DNA from: an uncultured Paracoccaceae bacterium
GTDB lineage: Bacteria > Pseudomonadota > Alphaproteobacteria > Rhodobacterales > Rhodobacteraceae
Direction: 5' to 3'
Length of the DNA: 64,000 bases
NCBI GenBank assembly: GCA_947494445.1
Contig: CANLVD010000011.1
Span: 1-64,000 of the forward strand
Positions 1-7,803 of the stretch are shown piece by piece. The number at the start of each line of letters is the position of its first letter. Position 1 is the first letter of the stretch. Made by a program: the position numbers and the translations under genes. Under the pieces are notes generated by a model that made no database searches, was not told the DNA's origin, and worked only from the letters and a program-made list of their open reading frames with translations.

Positions 1-53
1 AACTGACGGCCATGAATATGAAAACCACACCCGCAAACTCTCGTTATAAATGA

Positions 54-1472
54 GGGACCCTCGGGGGGCAGGTCACGGAATTTGCGAACTTCTCATGGTT
101 TGCCATGATGTTCGGGGCGGCCATTGGTGTTGGCATGCTGACATGGGCGGTGGCCGAGCCGGTGTACCATTTCCAGAACAACCCCGACGTGATTGCAGGA
201 ACAGCAACGGGCTCGGCTCAGGATAACGTCGTCAATGCCTACAAGTGGTCGTACCTGCACTGGGGGTTTGGTGCATGGGCCTGCTACGGCATCACCGGCA
301 TGGCAATGGCCTTCTTCAGTTATCGTCGTGGCTTGCCGCTGACGGTGCGCACATCACTGATCCCCTTGTTCGGGAAATCGCTGTCGGGGCCGATTGGCAA
401 CGTGATCGACATTGTGGCCGTTGTGGCAACCATTCTGGGAGTGGCACAAGCGCTTGGCTTCGGGGTTGAACAATTCGTTGCCGGCATGACCCGGATCGGC
501 ATCGGAGGATTGACCAACGCCGAGACAAACACTGCGAATTCCTTCGGCATTCTGCTGTCGATCACCATCATCATGGCCGCCTCAACCGCATCTGCGGTAT
601 CGGGCGTCGGCAAAGGGATTAAAATCCTGTCCAACCTGAACATGGGTCTTTCCATCTTCCTTTTGGGCTTCTTCCTGATCTTCGGATCAACCTTCTTCGG
701 TCTGAATGCGCTGTTCATGGGCTTTATCGACTACATGATCAATTTGCCCAAGATGCTGTTCCAGGTGTTCCGCTCTGATGGCGTTGAAGGGTCTGTCGCG
801 ACCAATCAGGAAAACTGGCAAGGTGCATGGTCCGTGTTCTACTGGGCCTGGTGGGTTGCCTTTGCTCCCTTTGTCGGACTGTTTCTTGCACGTATCTCAA
901 AGGGCAGATCGGTACGGGAGTTTGTTCTGGGCGCGATGATCATGCCTTCGATCATGTGCTTCATCTGGTTCAGTTTCGCAGGCGGCACGGCAATTGATCT
1001 GACGCGCAACGGTGCTGCTGGTGATGCGATCTTCTCGCGTCCGGACGGAGACAAGATCTTTGCCATGGTCGTCTACATGCTGGGAGATGTTCTTGGCTGG
1101 GCCATGTCGGTGCTGATCGTTGTGCCGCTGCTGACTTACCTCGTGACTACCGCAGACTCCGCCGTATTGATGGTGAACACGATCAATGCAGCGGGCGACG
1201 AAGGGCCAAAGGCACGTCCCCACATCTACTTCTGGGGCGTCGCTTTGGGGGGCGTGGTCGCTGCACTCCTGATCGCTGGCGGACCGGATGGCGGATTGAA
1301 AGCCATCCAGACTGCCATGGTCATCGGGGCATTTCCGTTCTCAATCGTCATGGTGCTGCAAGTGGCCTCACTGGTCAAAGCTGCTTACAATGACGTACAG
1401 CGCAACAAGAACGGTGTGCAGTCAACCACCGATGATATCGTCCCGGACGCAAGCCTTGTGGCTGGAGAATGA
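54..1472 (+). CDS. BCCT-family osmolyte transporter, 5'-incomplete
   Basis: This is a Na+- or H+-coupled carrier of the betaine/choline/carnitine family, which imports quaternary ammonium or sulfonium compounds such as glycine betaine or DMSP across the inner membrane. The family pattern is clear: SWFAMMFGAAIGVGM followed by WAVAEP near the beginning, and the Trp-rich signature SVFYWAWWVAFAPF at about residues 260-275. Many hydrophobic helices follow. Homology already runs from codon 63 (GGQVTEFANF), upstream of the first ATG at 105, so the N-terminal helices are missing. Reading back in the same frame meets TGA at 51-53, then another 16 open codons to the window edge. The gene may carry a nonsense mutation (TGG to TGA would restore YKWGTLGG) or be a 5'-truncated remnant. 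The substrate cannot be read from the sequence. Confidence 0.8.
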   Translation, partial: GTLGGQVTEFANFSWFAMMFGAAIGVGMLTWAVAEPVYHFQNNPDVIAGTATGSAQDNVVNAYKWSYLHWGFGAWACYGITGMAMAFFSYRRGLPLTVRTSLIPLFGKSLSGPIGNVIDIVAVVATILGVAQALGFGVEQFVAGMTRIGIGGLTNAETNTANSFGILLSITIIMAASTASAVSGVGKGIKILSNLNMGLSIFLLGFFLIFGSTFFGLNALFMGFIDYMINLPKMLFQVFRSDGVEGSVATNQENWQGAWSVFYWAWWVAFAPFVGLFLARISKGRSVREFVLGAMIMPSIMCFIWFSFAGGTAIDLTRNGAAGDAIFSRPDGDKIFAMVVYMLGDVLGWAMSVLIVVPLLTYLVTTADSAVLMVNTINAAGDEGPKARPHIYFWGVALGGVVAALLIAGGPDGGLKAIQTAMVIGAFPFSIVMVLQVASLVKAAYNDVQRNKNGVQSTTDDIVPDASLVAGE

Positions 1473-1477
1473 TCAAA

Positions 1478-1504
1478 ATGGTGCCCTCTCCCGGAGGGCA
1501 CCAT
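1478..1504. terminator. Bidirectional hairpin between convergent genes
   Basis: A perfect 11-bp inverted repeat (ATGGTGCCCTC / GAGGGCACCAT) with a 5-nt loop lies between the stop of the BCCT gene and the stop of the convergent flavoprotein gene. Four A residues at 1475-1478 give a short T run for the minus-strand transcript; the plus-strand side has no T run. It probably ends the long minus-strand operon. Confidence 0.65.
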
Positions 1505-1512
1505 CCAACACC

Positions 1513-3609
1513 TCAGCGAGCCTGATCATCATCTTTGTGCAGATCGAATATCTCGCCGGTTAGCCAAGCAGGCCAGTCCCGCTCGAAGACGGATTTGGCA
1601 TTCGGATCAAACACGCGGTTCGCCCGTGTCGTAATTGCGAACTTCTCACCGTCAAACCCGACCAGGATCTGAGAGTGCATGTCCTCTTCCCGTTCCGGTC
1701 GAAACCGCAGATCTGACAAAGGCCCTGTTCGCGCTTCTGGCAAGGACGCACCATCAGGGTCACAGATCGCACGCGCGCCACGACTGCCACCGCCGTGCGA
1801 GATATAATGATCAAGCGCGCACAATACCGCCCGAGAGGCAAGCGCCATCTGCTGCCACTGCAGCGCATGTCCAACTTCGGCAGGTCTCGATACCGAAAGA
1901 CCTTGGCGCTTGATCTCATTGGTCAGGCGTTCAGCGTCCTGATGGGCTTTCGACACATCCTCAGCCGAACACAAGATACCAGCATGGTCGCTCATCCGGG
2001 CCTGCACCTCATCACGGACATCTATGATGGCAAGGGCGCTGTCGGCGTTCAGAAGCGATTTGATGTCCTTAACCGCTGCAAGGGCCTGAGTGCTGGCTGG
2101 CCTATCACAAGGTGTAATTGCTGTATTGCTGGCCGCGACATGTTCGGCAACGCGGGTGCCAAAAACCTGCCCGGCGTTCAGCGCTGATCCGCCCGGGCGG
2201 GTTGCACCATGGGTGCCTGCGGCCTCCCCCACGGCATAGATCCCGGCAATGTTGGTACGCCCCCAGGTGTCAACCGCTATGCCACCGTTCATGTGCTGAT
2301 TGTTCACCGCAAATTCCAATGGATCGGAAGTGATATCAACCTTGTAGCGCTTGTAGAGTTCGATCGCGAGTGGGTTCATGTGGCGCAGACGGTCGATCGG
2401 CAGGTCTTGATCTGCACCCGTACCGTTCAGATAGGTGCGGACATCCTGATCCAGACGGGACAGGTCAAATTCCAGATCACCGGGCACAGGCAGAATATTG
2501 CGGTTGAAGTCCAGAAAGACCCGCCGCCCTTTCTGGTTTTCCCGATAAATGGCCACATCCACCAGACTGGATCTGAAATCCAGCATTCTGCTCGCATGAA
2601 ACGGCCATTGATAGCCTTTGCGGAACACATTGGAAGCCATCTCCTGCGTGGAGCGGTAGTAATCGGCCAGAAAGTGATGCTCCCTCCCGTCCGCATCGAG
2701 CGAATAGACATGCGGGATCACCTGCACATAGGTGCCCGACAGGTTCCATGGAAAGCCCTCGCGCCGCGTGCCGATACCAAACTGGCTTTCGGTGATGTTG
2801 ACGAGTTCCAGACCTGTTTCCAGAGCCAGACCAAGGGTTCCGAAACAGCCATTGGGGAACACGCTGTCGCGGTACATCTCACCCGGTCCGCCGGCCGCAA
2901 TGACCAGCGCGTTGCACAGGTAAAGCGCCAGACCGTAAGGGTTTTTATCCGAACCTGTTCTTGATCGGACGGCCAGAACACCCAGGATGCGCGTGTGAGC
3001 GCCCTGCCCCTCGGTCAGCACTTTCACGGCGGTCGAGTGGTTGTAGAACGGGATGTTCAGCCGCAGCGCCTCTTCGGCCAGAACCTTGACCATGAGACGC
3101 GAGGTGCGCGGCCCGCAGGAGGTGGCACGCCCGACCTCATCATGATCAGTCTGATAGCGCAGTGTCCCGCCCAGATCGTCCTGAGGCAACGGCAGGCCCA
3201 GATACTGCAAGGACGCCATGGCGCGGATCGAGCCAACCGCCTCGATATAGGCCGTATCCTCATCCATGGCACCACCGGCCCGGATCGCGGCCGCCATGGC
3301 TTGATAGTTGTCACCCTGATCCTTGGTGTTTGCGGTGTGCAAGGTTTGCTTGTCCGATCCCGAACAGGCAGACGTCCCACCCCAAGCGCTTTGGCTGATG
3401 ATGGCAACATCGACACCACGTCGTTTCATCTCGACAGCCGCTCGCAGACCCGCAGCGCCACTTCCAATGACAAGACTGCCACAACGCGTCACGGGAATGT
3501 CGAACTCCGCAACACTCAGACTATCGGTCGGCTCAGGCTCAACCCCCAGACGCGGCATGGCCACGTCTGTAAGTGCATCCAGTATATGTTGGGGAACGGA
3601 CAGGCTCAT
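1513..3609 (-). CDS. FAD-dependent oxidoreductase, fumarate reductase/aspartate oxidase type
   Basis: A 698-residue flavoprotein of the FAD-binding-2 superfamily (fumarate reductase/succinate dehydrogenase flavoprotein, L-aspartate oxidase). The dinucleotide motif VIGSGAAGLRAA lies at about residues 47-58, GGTSACSGSDKQT follows, and the C-terminal FAD motif is YAVGEAAGTHGATRPGGSAL. There is no signal peptide, so it should be cytoplasmic. The ATG at 3609 is preferred over one five codons upstream because it overlaps the preceding TGA as ATGA, typical of translational coupling. It is the last gene of the LacI-type operon and sits next to a Gfo/Idh dehydrogenase. The residues conserved in true fumarate reductases cannot be assigned with certainty, so the substrate is unknown; an alpha,beta-dehydrogenation or enone reduction would suit the fold. 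Confidence 0.8.
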   Translation of the reverse strand: MSLSVPQHILDALTDVAMPRLGVEPEPTDSLSVAEFDIPVTRCGSLVIGSGAAGLRAAVEMKRRGVDVAIISQSAWGGTSACSGSDKQTLHTANTKDQGDNYQAMAAAIRAGGAMDEDTAYIEAVGSIRAMASLQYLGLPLPQDDLGGTLRYQTDHDEVGRATSCGPRTSRLMVKVLAEEALRLNIPFYNHSTAVKVLTEGQGAHTRILGVLAVRSRTGSDKNPYGLALYLCNALVIAAGGPGEMYRDSVFPNGCFGTLGLALETGLELVNITESQFGIGTRREGFPWNLSGTYVQVIPHVYSLDADGREHHFLADYYRSTQEMASNVFRKGYQWPFHASRMLDFRSSLVDVAIYRENQKGRRVFLDFNRNILPVPGDLEFDLSRLDQDVRTYLNGTGADQDLPIDRLRHMNPLAIELYKRYKVDITSDPLEFAVNNQHMNGGIAVDTWGRTNIAGIYAVGEAAGTHGATRPGGSALNAGQVFGTRVAEHVAASNTAITPCDRPASTQALAAVKDIKSLLNADSALAIIDVRDEVQARMSDHAGILCSAEDVSKAHQDAERLTNEIKRQGLSVSRPAEVGHALQWQQMALASRAVLCALDHYISHGGGSRGARAICDPDGASLPEARTGPLSDLRFRPEREEDMHSQILVGFDGEKFAITTRANRVFDPNAKSVFERDWPAWLTGEIFDLHKDDDQAR

Positions 3610-4769
3610 TCGATGTCTACCCAACGTCCCAAGCGTGAGGATTCCATACAGGCATCAACGATTTGACAGATATGGTGACCGGTCTCAAAGGTTGGCCACT
3701 TGGGCTGACCTGACACAATCGAACGGATCACCTCTGCCGCTTCGATGATCTTGCTTTCGTTATACCCCAGCGCGAAGTTGGGCAGTGGCAGGAAGGCACC
3801 ATAGGTCGCATCTTCTGGACCAATATCGATGGCGCGATAGCCACGACGACCGCTTTCGTCCGCGTTTGAATAGAACTGAAGACGGTTCACTTCATCATAG
3901 GTGTAGCTCAGGCTGCCTTTTGTGCCGTAGATCTCATAGGTCTGCATAAATTTACGCCCGGTGGCCACACGGCTGAAGTCGACCAGCCCCCGGGCGCCAT
4001 TGGCAAAGCAACACATGACGTTCGAGCCGTCTGGATTGGTAATATCCGCCCAATCCTCATTCCCGGTCAGCGTGATATCCTCACCGAATGCGGCCCCATT
4101 CACAACAGGACGCTTAGGCGTGACGATGTAATTGTCGGCAATCAACTTCGAGACACGCCCGACCAGAAACTCCATGAAACTGAAGACGTGGCTGCCGGTG
4201 TCGCCGACGATCCCTGTGCGGGCCAGTTGTCCATCCGCACGCCACATGTAAGGGGCCAGTGGGTCGCCGAACATATCGACGTGCTGACAGCCCTTGAACA
4301 GCTTGATCTCACCGATTTCACCTGCCTCGATGATCTCCTTGGCACGGTCATGAACCGGGTATCGCGGAAAGGCATGACCAACCCGCGTGATGCACTTCTT
4401 CTCGCGTGCGATGTCGGCAAGCTCGCGTGCCTGCTCGGCCGTATCGGCCAAGGGTTTTTCACAAAACACATGTTTACCCGCCAGAAGTGCCGCCTTGGCC
4501 ACTTCGTAATGCATATTGTCGGGCAGACAGATGTCGATCAGGTCGACGTCCGGATCAGCAACAGCTTCCTGCCAGTTTTGCACGATCCTGGCCCCGGGCA
4601 CCAGTGCGGCCAGTTCAGGTGCTGCAGCCCGGTTGCCCGAGACAAGAACAGTAACCTGTGCAGTCCCACCACTGCCTCCGAAGAAATGCGGAAACGTCTG
4701 GTAGGCCATGGTATGGACCTTGCCCATCCATCCAGACGCGCCCAGAACGGCTACCTTCACTTCTAACAT
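3606..4769 (-). CDS. Gfo/Idh/MocA-family NAD(P)-dependent oxidoreductase
   Basis: A 387-residue dehydrogenase of the glucose-fructose/inositol oxidoreductase family, which oxidises or reduces a hydroxyl of a sugar or cyclitol with a nicotinamide cofactor. The N-terminal Rossmann fold starts VAVLGASGWMGKVH (an unusual GASGWMG form of GxGxxG). The catalytic lysine motif is CEKPLA at about residues 108-113, and the active-site region GDTGSHVFSF carries the expected Asp and His. A purine-rich ribosome site (AGGAAG) precedes the ATG. The gene overlaps the next flavoprotein gene by four bases and lies 88 bp after the LacI gene. It belongs to the same catabolic transcript; the substrate is not recognisable. 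Confidence 0.85.
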   Translation of the reverse strand: MLEVKVAVLGASGWMGKVHTMAYQTFPHFFGGSGGTAQVTVLVSGNRAAAPELAALVPGARIVQNWQEAVADPDVDLIDICLPDNMHYEVAKAALLAGKHVFCEKPLADTAEQARELADIAREKKCITRVGHAFPRYPVHDRAKEIIEAGEIGEIKLFKGCQHVDMFGDPLAPYMWRADGQLARTGIVGDTGSHVFSFMEFLVGRVSKLIADNYIVTPKRPVVNGAAFGEDITLTGNEDWADITNPDGSNVMCCFANGARGLVDFSRVATGRKFMQTYEIYGTKGSLSYTYDEVNRLQFYSNADESGRRGYRAIDIGPEDATYGAFLPLPNFALGYNESKIIEAAEVIRSIVSGQPKWPTFETGHHICQIVDACMESSRLGRWVDIE

Positions 4770-4788
4770 CTCGTCTTCCTTTCATCAG

Positions 4789-4803
4789 GTTCCAAACCGG
4801 AAC
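4789..4803. promoter_or_regulatory. Inverted repeat GTTCC-N5-GGAAC upstream of the Gfo/Idh gene
   Basis: A perfect 5+5 bp dyad with a 5-nt spacer lies 20 bp upstream of the ATG at 4769, in the 88-bp gap after the LacI gene. It uses the same GGAAC/GTTCC half-sites as the tandem palindromes at 17463-17497, but in inverted order and with a wider spacer. It could be a secondary operator or chance; there is no independent support. Confidence 0.25.
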
Positions 4804-4857
4804 ACTTGCGTCGTTTGCCGGAGCCACTTGAAAGCACCGATGCGCGCAATCGAGCGG

Positions 4858-5865
4858 TCATTGGCCGCTTGAGGCACGCTTGATCAATTCAACAGGACTG
4901 CGCGCGATGACCGGCGGCACTGTGCCATCCTTGGCCCAGATCAATATTTGCTCGGCTGTGGATTTTGCGAAATCCGGGATGTTGCAACTGACCGAGGTCA
5001 GCGGTGGGAAGCTGTCCTGACAGTCTTCGATGTCGTCAAACCCCACGACACGCAGATCCGTTCCAACGCTGACGCCAAGTTCGGAACAGGCAGACAGTAC
5101 ACCCAGAGCAACAAGATCGTTGAAGCAGATCACCCCATCCACATCCGGATATTCCGCTCGCAATCTTGCGGTCATGGCTTTGCCAAACGAGCGGGTCGCC
5201 TGCCCAGTCAGCACGACCGGTTCAACTTCGGCTTCAGCCAGAACGGACAGATAACCACTCATCCGTTCCTCCGTGACCGCCCGACCCTCAAGCCCGCCCA
5301 GAAACGCCACCCGTTTGCACCCCTGTTCACGCAGGTGTTCTGCCGCAAGGCGCCCGCCATGCAGATAGTCAGGTGCAAGAAACGGAAACCTCTGGTCGCT
5401 TGGGCCCAGCGATCTGAAGACTTGCAATGTGGGTGTGTTTGATGCGCCCAGAATGGCCAGCGTTTCTGCCTCGCGTCCATAACTTGGTGAAATGACAAAC
5501 CCGGACACACCATGCTCGATCAGGGACGAGATCATCTGGGTCTGCATCTGAGGGTCTTCGTCCGAGTTCGCCAGCACGGTGGCAAAGCCGTTGCGCGCAA
5601 GTTCCATCTGAAAAAGTGCCGCAAATTCAGTGAAGAACGGGTTGCGCAGATCGTTGATGACAAGGCCAATCAGGTCCGAAGAATAGGAACGCAGCGTCGC
5701 CGCTGAGCGGTTGTAGACATAGCCGATATCGGCCATTGCTTGCCGCACGGCCACGCGCGTCGTTTCCTTGACAGAAGGATTGCCCTGAAGAACAAGACTG
5801 ACCGTGGATTTGGACACGCCAGCGCGTTTCGCAACATCCAGTATCGTGGGCCGGTCCTTCATCAA
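4858..5865 (-). CDS. LacI-family transcriptional regulator
   Basis: A 335-residue LacI/GalR regulator. Residues 7-27 form the helix-turn-helix (TILDVAKRAGVSKSTVSLVL), followed by the hinge helix region YNRSAATLRSYSSDLIGLV and a periplasmic-binding-protein-like effector domain (VISPSYGRE, VICFNDLVALGVLSA, RVVGFDDIE). Proteins of this type bind short palindromes with a central CG and release them when a sugar or sugar derivative binds. The gene lies inside the operon, between the Dabb gene and the Gfo/Idh gene, so it is probably autoregulated with it. Its likely targets are the two TGGAACGTTCCA sites at 17463-17497, an inference from position and site symmetry. Confidence 0.92.
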   Translation of the reverse strand: MMKDRPTILDVAKRAGVSKSTVSLVLQGNPSVKETTRVAVRQAMADIGYVYNRSAATLRSYSSDLIGLVINDLRNPFFTEFAALFQMELARNGFATVLANSDEDPQMQTQMISSLIEHGVSGFVISPSYGREAETLAILGASNTPTLQVFRSLGPSDQRFPFLAPDYLHGGRLAAEHLREQGCKRVAFLGGLEGRAVTEERMSGYLSVLAEAEVEPVVLTGQATRSFGKAMTARLRAEYPDVDGVICFNDLVALGVLSACSELGVSVGTDLRVVGFDDIEDCQDSFPPLTSVSCNIPDFAKSTAEQILIWAKDGTVPPVIARSPVELIKRASSGQ

Positions 5866-5902
5866 TGGTCTTATCCTTTGAAAAAGCTGGGTTTATGCGG
5901 CT

Positions 5903-6211
5903 TCAAACGTCCAGATCAAGCACCAGAATGCCGTCAATCCCACCCACGGCATTGGCAACCAGTTGCCCGCCGAGCGCCTGATGCTCCTCATTCTGTGCGT
6001 AAGCCTGCAAAGCATCCCAGTTGTCGAAATCTATGACAAACCCGTGCATGTAGCCGCGTTCGATCTGCTCGGGACTTTCGGAGCGTCCACCCGTGAATCC
6101 CTGCGCTCCGGTCAGCTTTTCCGACAGTGCAGACAGACCATCATAAATGTCAGCGATTGTGGACTCGCTCGTTTCGGGTTTGAAGCGTGTCAGAACGATG
6201 TGGCGGATCAT
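5903..6211 (-). CDS. Dabb (stress-responsive alpha/beta-barrel) domain protein
   Basis: A 102-residue protein with the dimeric ferredoxin-like Dabb fold. It opens MIRHIVLTRFK, the standard first strand, and has the internal HGFVIDFDNWDALQAYA segment and a C-terminal EEHQAL motif followed by a short strand. Dabb proteins form small dimers whose barrel can hold a hydrophobic or sugar-like ligand; some act as cyclases or isomerases, most have no known activity. The start overlaps the stop of the upstream GMC gene by four bases (ATGA), so it is translated with it. In this operon it may handle an unstable oxidised intermediate, which is inference. Confidence 0.85.
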   Translation of the reverse strand: MIRHIVLTRFKPETSESTIADIYDGLSALSEKLTGAQGFTGGRSESPEQIERGYMHGFVIDFDNWDALQAYAQNEEHQALGGQLVANAVGGIDGILVLDLDV

Positions 6212-7803
6212 TGTGTCATTCCTTGATCTTGCTTGATCATGTCGGCAGCTTTTTCACCGATCATGATCGAAGGAGCGTTGGTGTTGGATGAATTGACGGT
6301 CGGCATGACGGAGGCGTCCGCTATGCGCAGACCCTCAACACCGTTGAAGCGCAAGCGCGGATCCAGCACAGCATCCGCATCGCTGCCCATCCGGCAAGTG
6401 CCCGCGCAATGGTGTGCAGTCTTCGAATGCACGCAGATGAAGTTGAAATAGTCGTCATCCGTCTGCACATCAGGCCCCGGCAAACGTTCTGCGAGGATAT
6501 AGGGTTTCAATGCATCTTGAGACAGAATGCGTTGCACCAGCTTCAACCCCCGGATCGACATCTCGCGATCATAAGGATCAGAAAGGTAATTTGGATTGAT
6601 CAGTGGCATGTCTTCTGGGTTATCGCTGCGCAACCGCACGCTCCCGCGGGAGCGTGGACGCAAATGGCAGGCGTTCAGGGTCACGCCGCCATTAGCCATC
6701 GCCTCAACGCCTGCCTCGATGCCGGTGCCCAGTCCCAGATGCATCTGAATGTCTGGCGAGCGTGCATTTTCATCAGCATACCAGAAACCACCGGTCTCGA
6801 AGAGGCTGGAGGCAACCGGTCCCTTGCGTGTGAACACATACTGCAAGGCAGCCTGCGCCGAGAGATGCAGTTTGGCAAACCGGTCATATGTGTGCGGGCC
6901 GGTCACCTCGCAGATTGCATAAAGGTCCAGATGATCCTGCAAGTTCGCACCCACAGCCGGTTGGTCGAAGACCGTCTCAATGCCCAGCGCCTGCAAGTCA
7001 TCGGCCGGACCAATACCGGAGAGCTGCAACAGACGTGGGGATCCGATGGCACCTGAGGACAGGATCACCTCCCGATCTGCCATGATCTTGCTGCCGTCGG
7101 CCATCTCGATGCCAGTGGCACGTCCATTGGCAACAAGTATGCGTCGCACCTGCGCCTGCATCCGTATCGTCAGGTTCGGGCGGGATTTGGCCGGGTTGAG
7201 GAATGCCATGGCGGCCGAACTGCGCCGCGCGTTGCGCTGGGTCAGTTGGTAATATCCAGCCCCGTCCTGTTGCGCGCCATTGACGTCTCGTGTCTCGGGA
7301 ATGCCGATCTGACCTGCGGCCTTTATGAAGGCATCGCAAATCGGCAAGGGAGCGGCGGGCATGGATACACCCAAAGGACCACCCTTTGCATGGTAGGTAC
7401 CTGTGTAGGTGTCATTGTCCTCGGATTTCTTGAAATAGGGCAGAACCTCGACATAGCCCCAACCTTCGCATCCCATCTGCCGCCATTCATCATAATCCTG
7501 TGCCGCACCGCGGGTGTAGATCTGCGCATTGATGGCCGAGCCGCCGCCGATCACCTTGGCCTGAGTGTAGGTGAAAACCTTGTCCTGCATGTTGGCCTGC
7601 GGCGTTGTCGTCCAGCCCCAGGATGCGATGCCCTTGGTCATCTTGGCAAAGCCTGCTGGCAGGTGAAAGAACGGATGGCGGTCACTGCCCCCGGCTTCAA
7701 GCAGAAGTACGCGAGCCTGAGGGTCCTCTGACAGGCGCGCCGCAACAACCGAGCCCGCCGAGCCGCCGCCGATCACGATAAAGTCGTACCCCTGAGCGGT
7801 CAT
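6208..7803 (-). CDS. GMC oxidoreductase, choline dehydrogenase-like
   Basis: A 531-residue FAD enzyme of the glucose-methanol-choline family. The N-terminal ADP-binding motif is FIVIGGGSAGSVVAARLSED, and the second family signature GSPRLLQLSGIGP lies near residue 260. The C-terminal substrate domain contains HHCAGTCRMG and ends with NTNAPSIMIGEKAADMI, where the conserved active-site His/Asn pair falls. The length and motifs match choline/alcohol dehydrogenases that oxidise a primary or secondary alcohol. No signal peptide is visible. It overlaps the other GMC gene by four bases upstream and the Dabb gene by four bases downstream. The sugar ABC importer in the same operon argues for a polyol or sugar-derived substrate rather than choline. 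Confidence 0.88.
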   Translation of the reverse strand: MTAQGYDFIVIGGGSAGSVVAARLSEDPQARVLLLEAGGSDRHPFFHLPAGFAKMTKGIASWGWTTTPQANMQDKVFTYTQAKVIGGGSAINAQIYTRGAAQDYDEWRQMGCEGWGYVEVLPYFKKSEDNDTYTGTYHAKGGPLGVSMPAAPLPICDAFIKAAGQIGIPETRDVNGAQQDGAGYYQLTQRNARRSSAAMAFLNPAKSRPNLTIRMQAQVRRILVANGRATGIEMADGSKIMADREVILSSGAIGSPRLLQLSGIGPADDLQALGIETVFDQPAVGANLQDHLDLYAICEVTGPHTYDRFAKLHLSAQAALQYVFTRKGPVASSLFETGGFWYADENARSPDIQMHLGLGTGIEAGVEAMANGGVTLNACHLRPRSRGSVRLRSDNPEDMPLINPNYLSDPYDREMSIRGLKLVQRILSQDALKPYILAERLPGPDVQTDDDYFNFICVHSKTAHHCAGTCRMGSDADAVLDPRLRFNGVEGLRIADASVMPTVNSSNTNAPSIMIGEKAADMIKQDQGMTQ

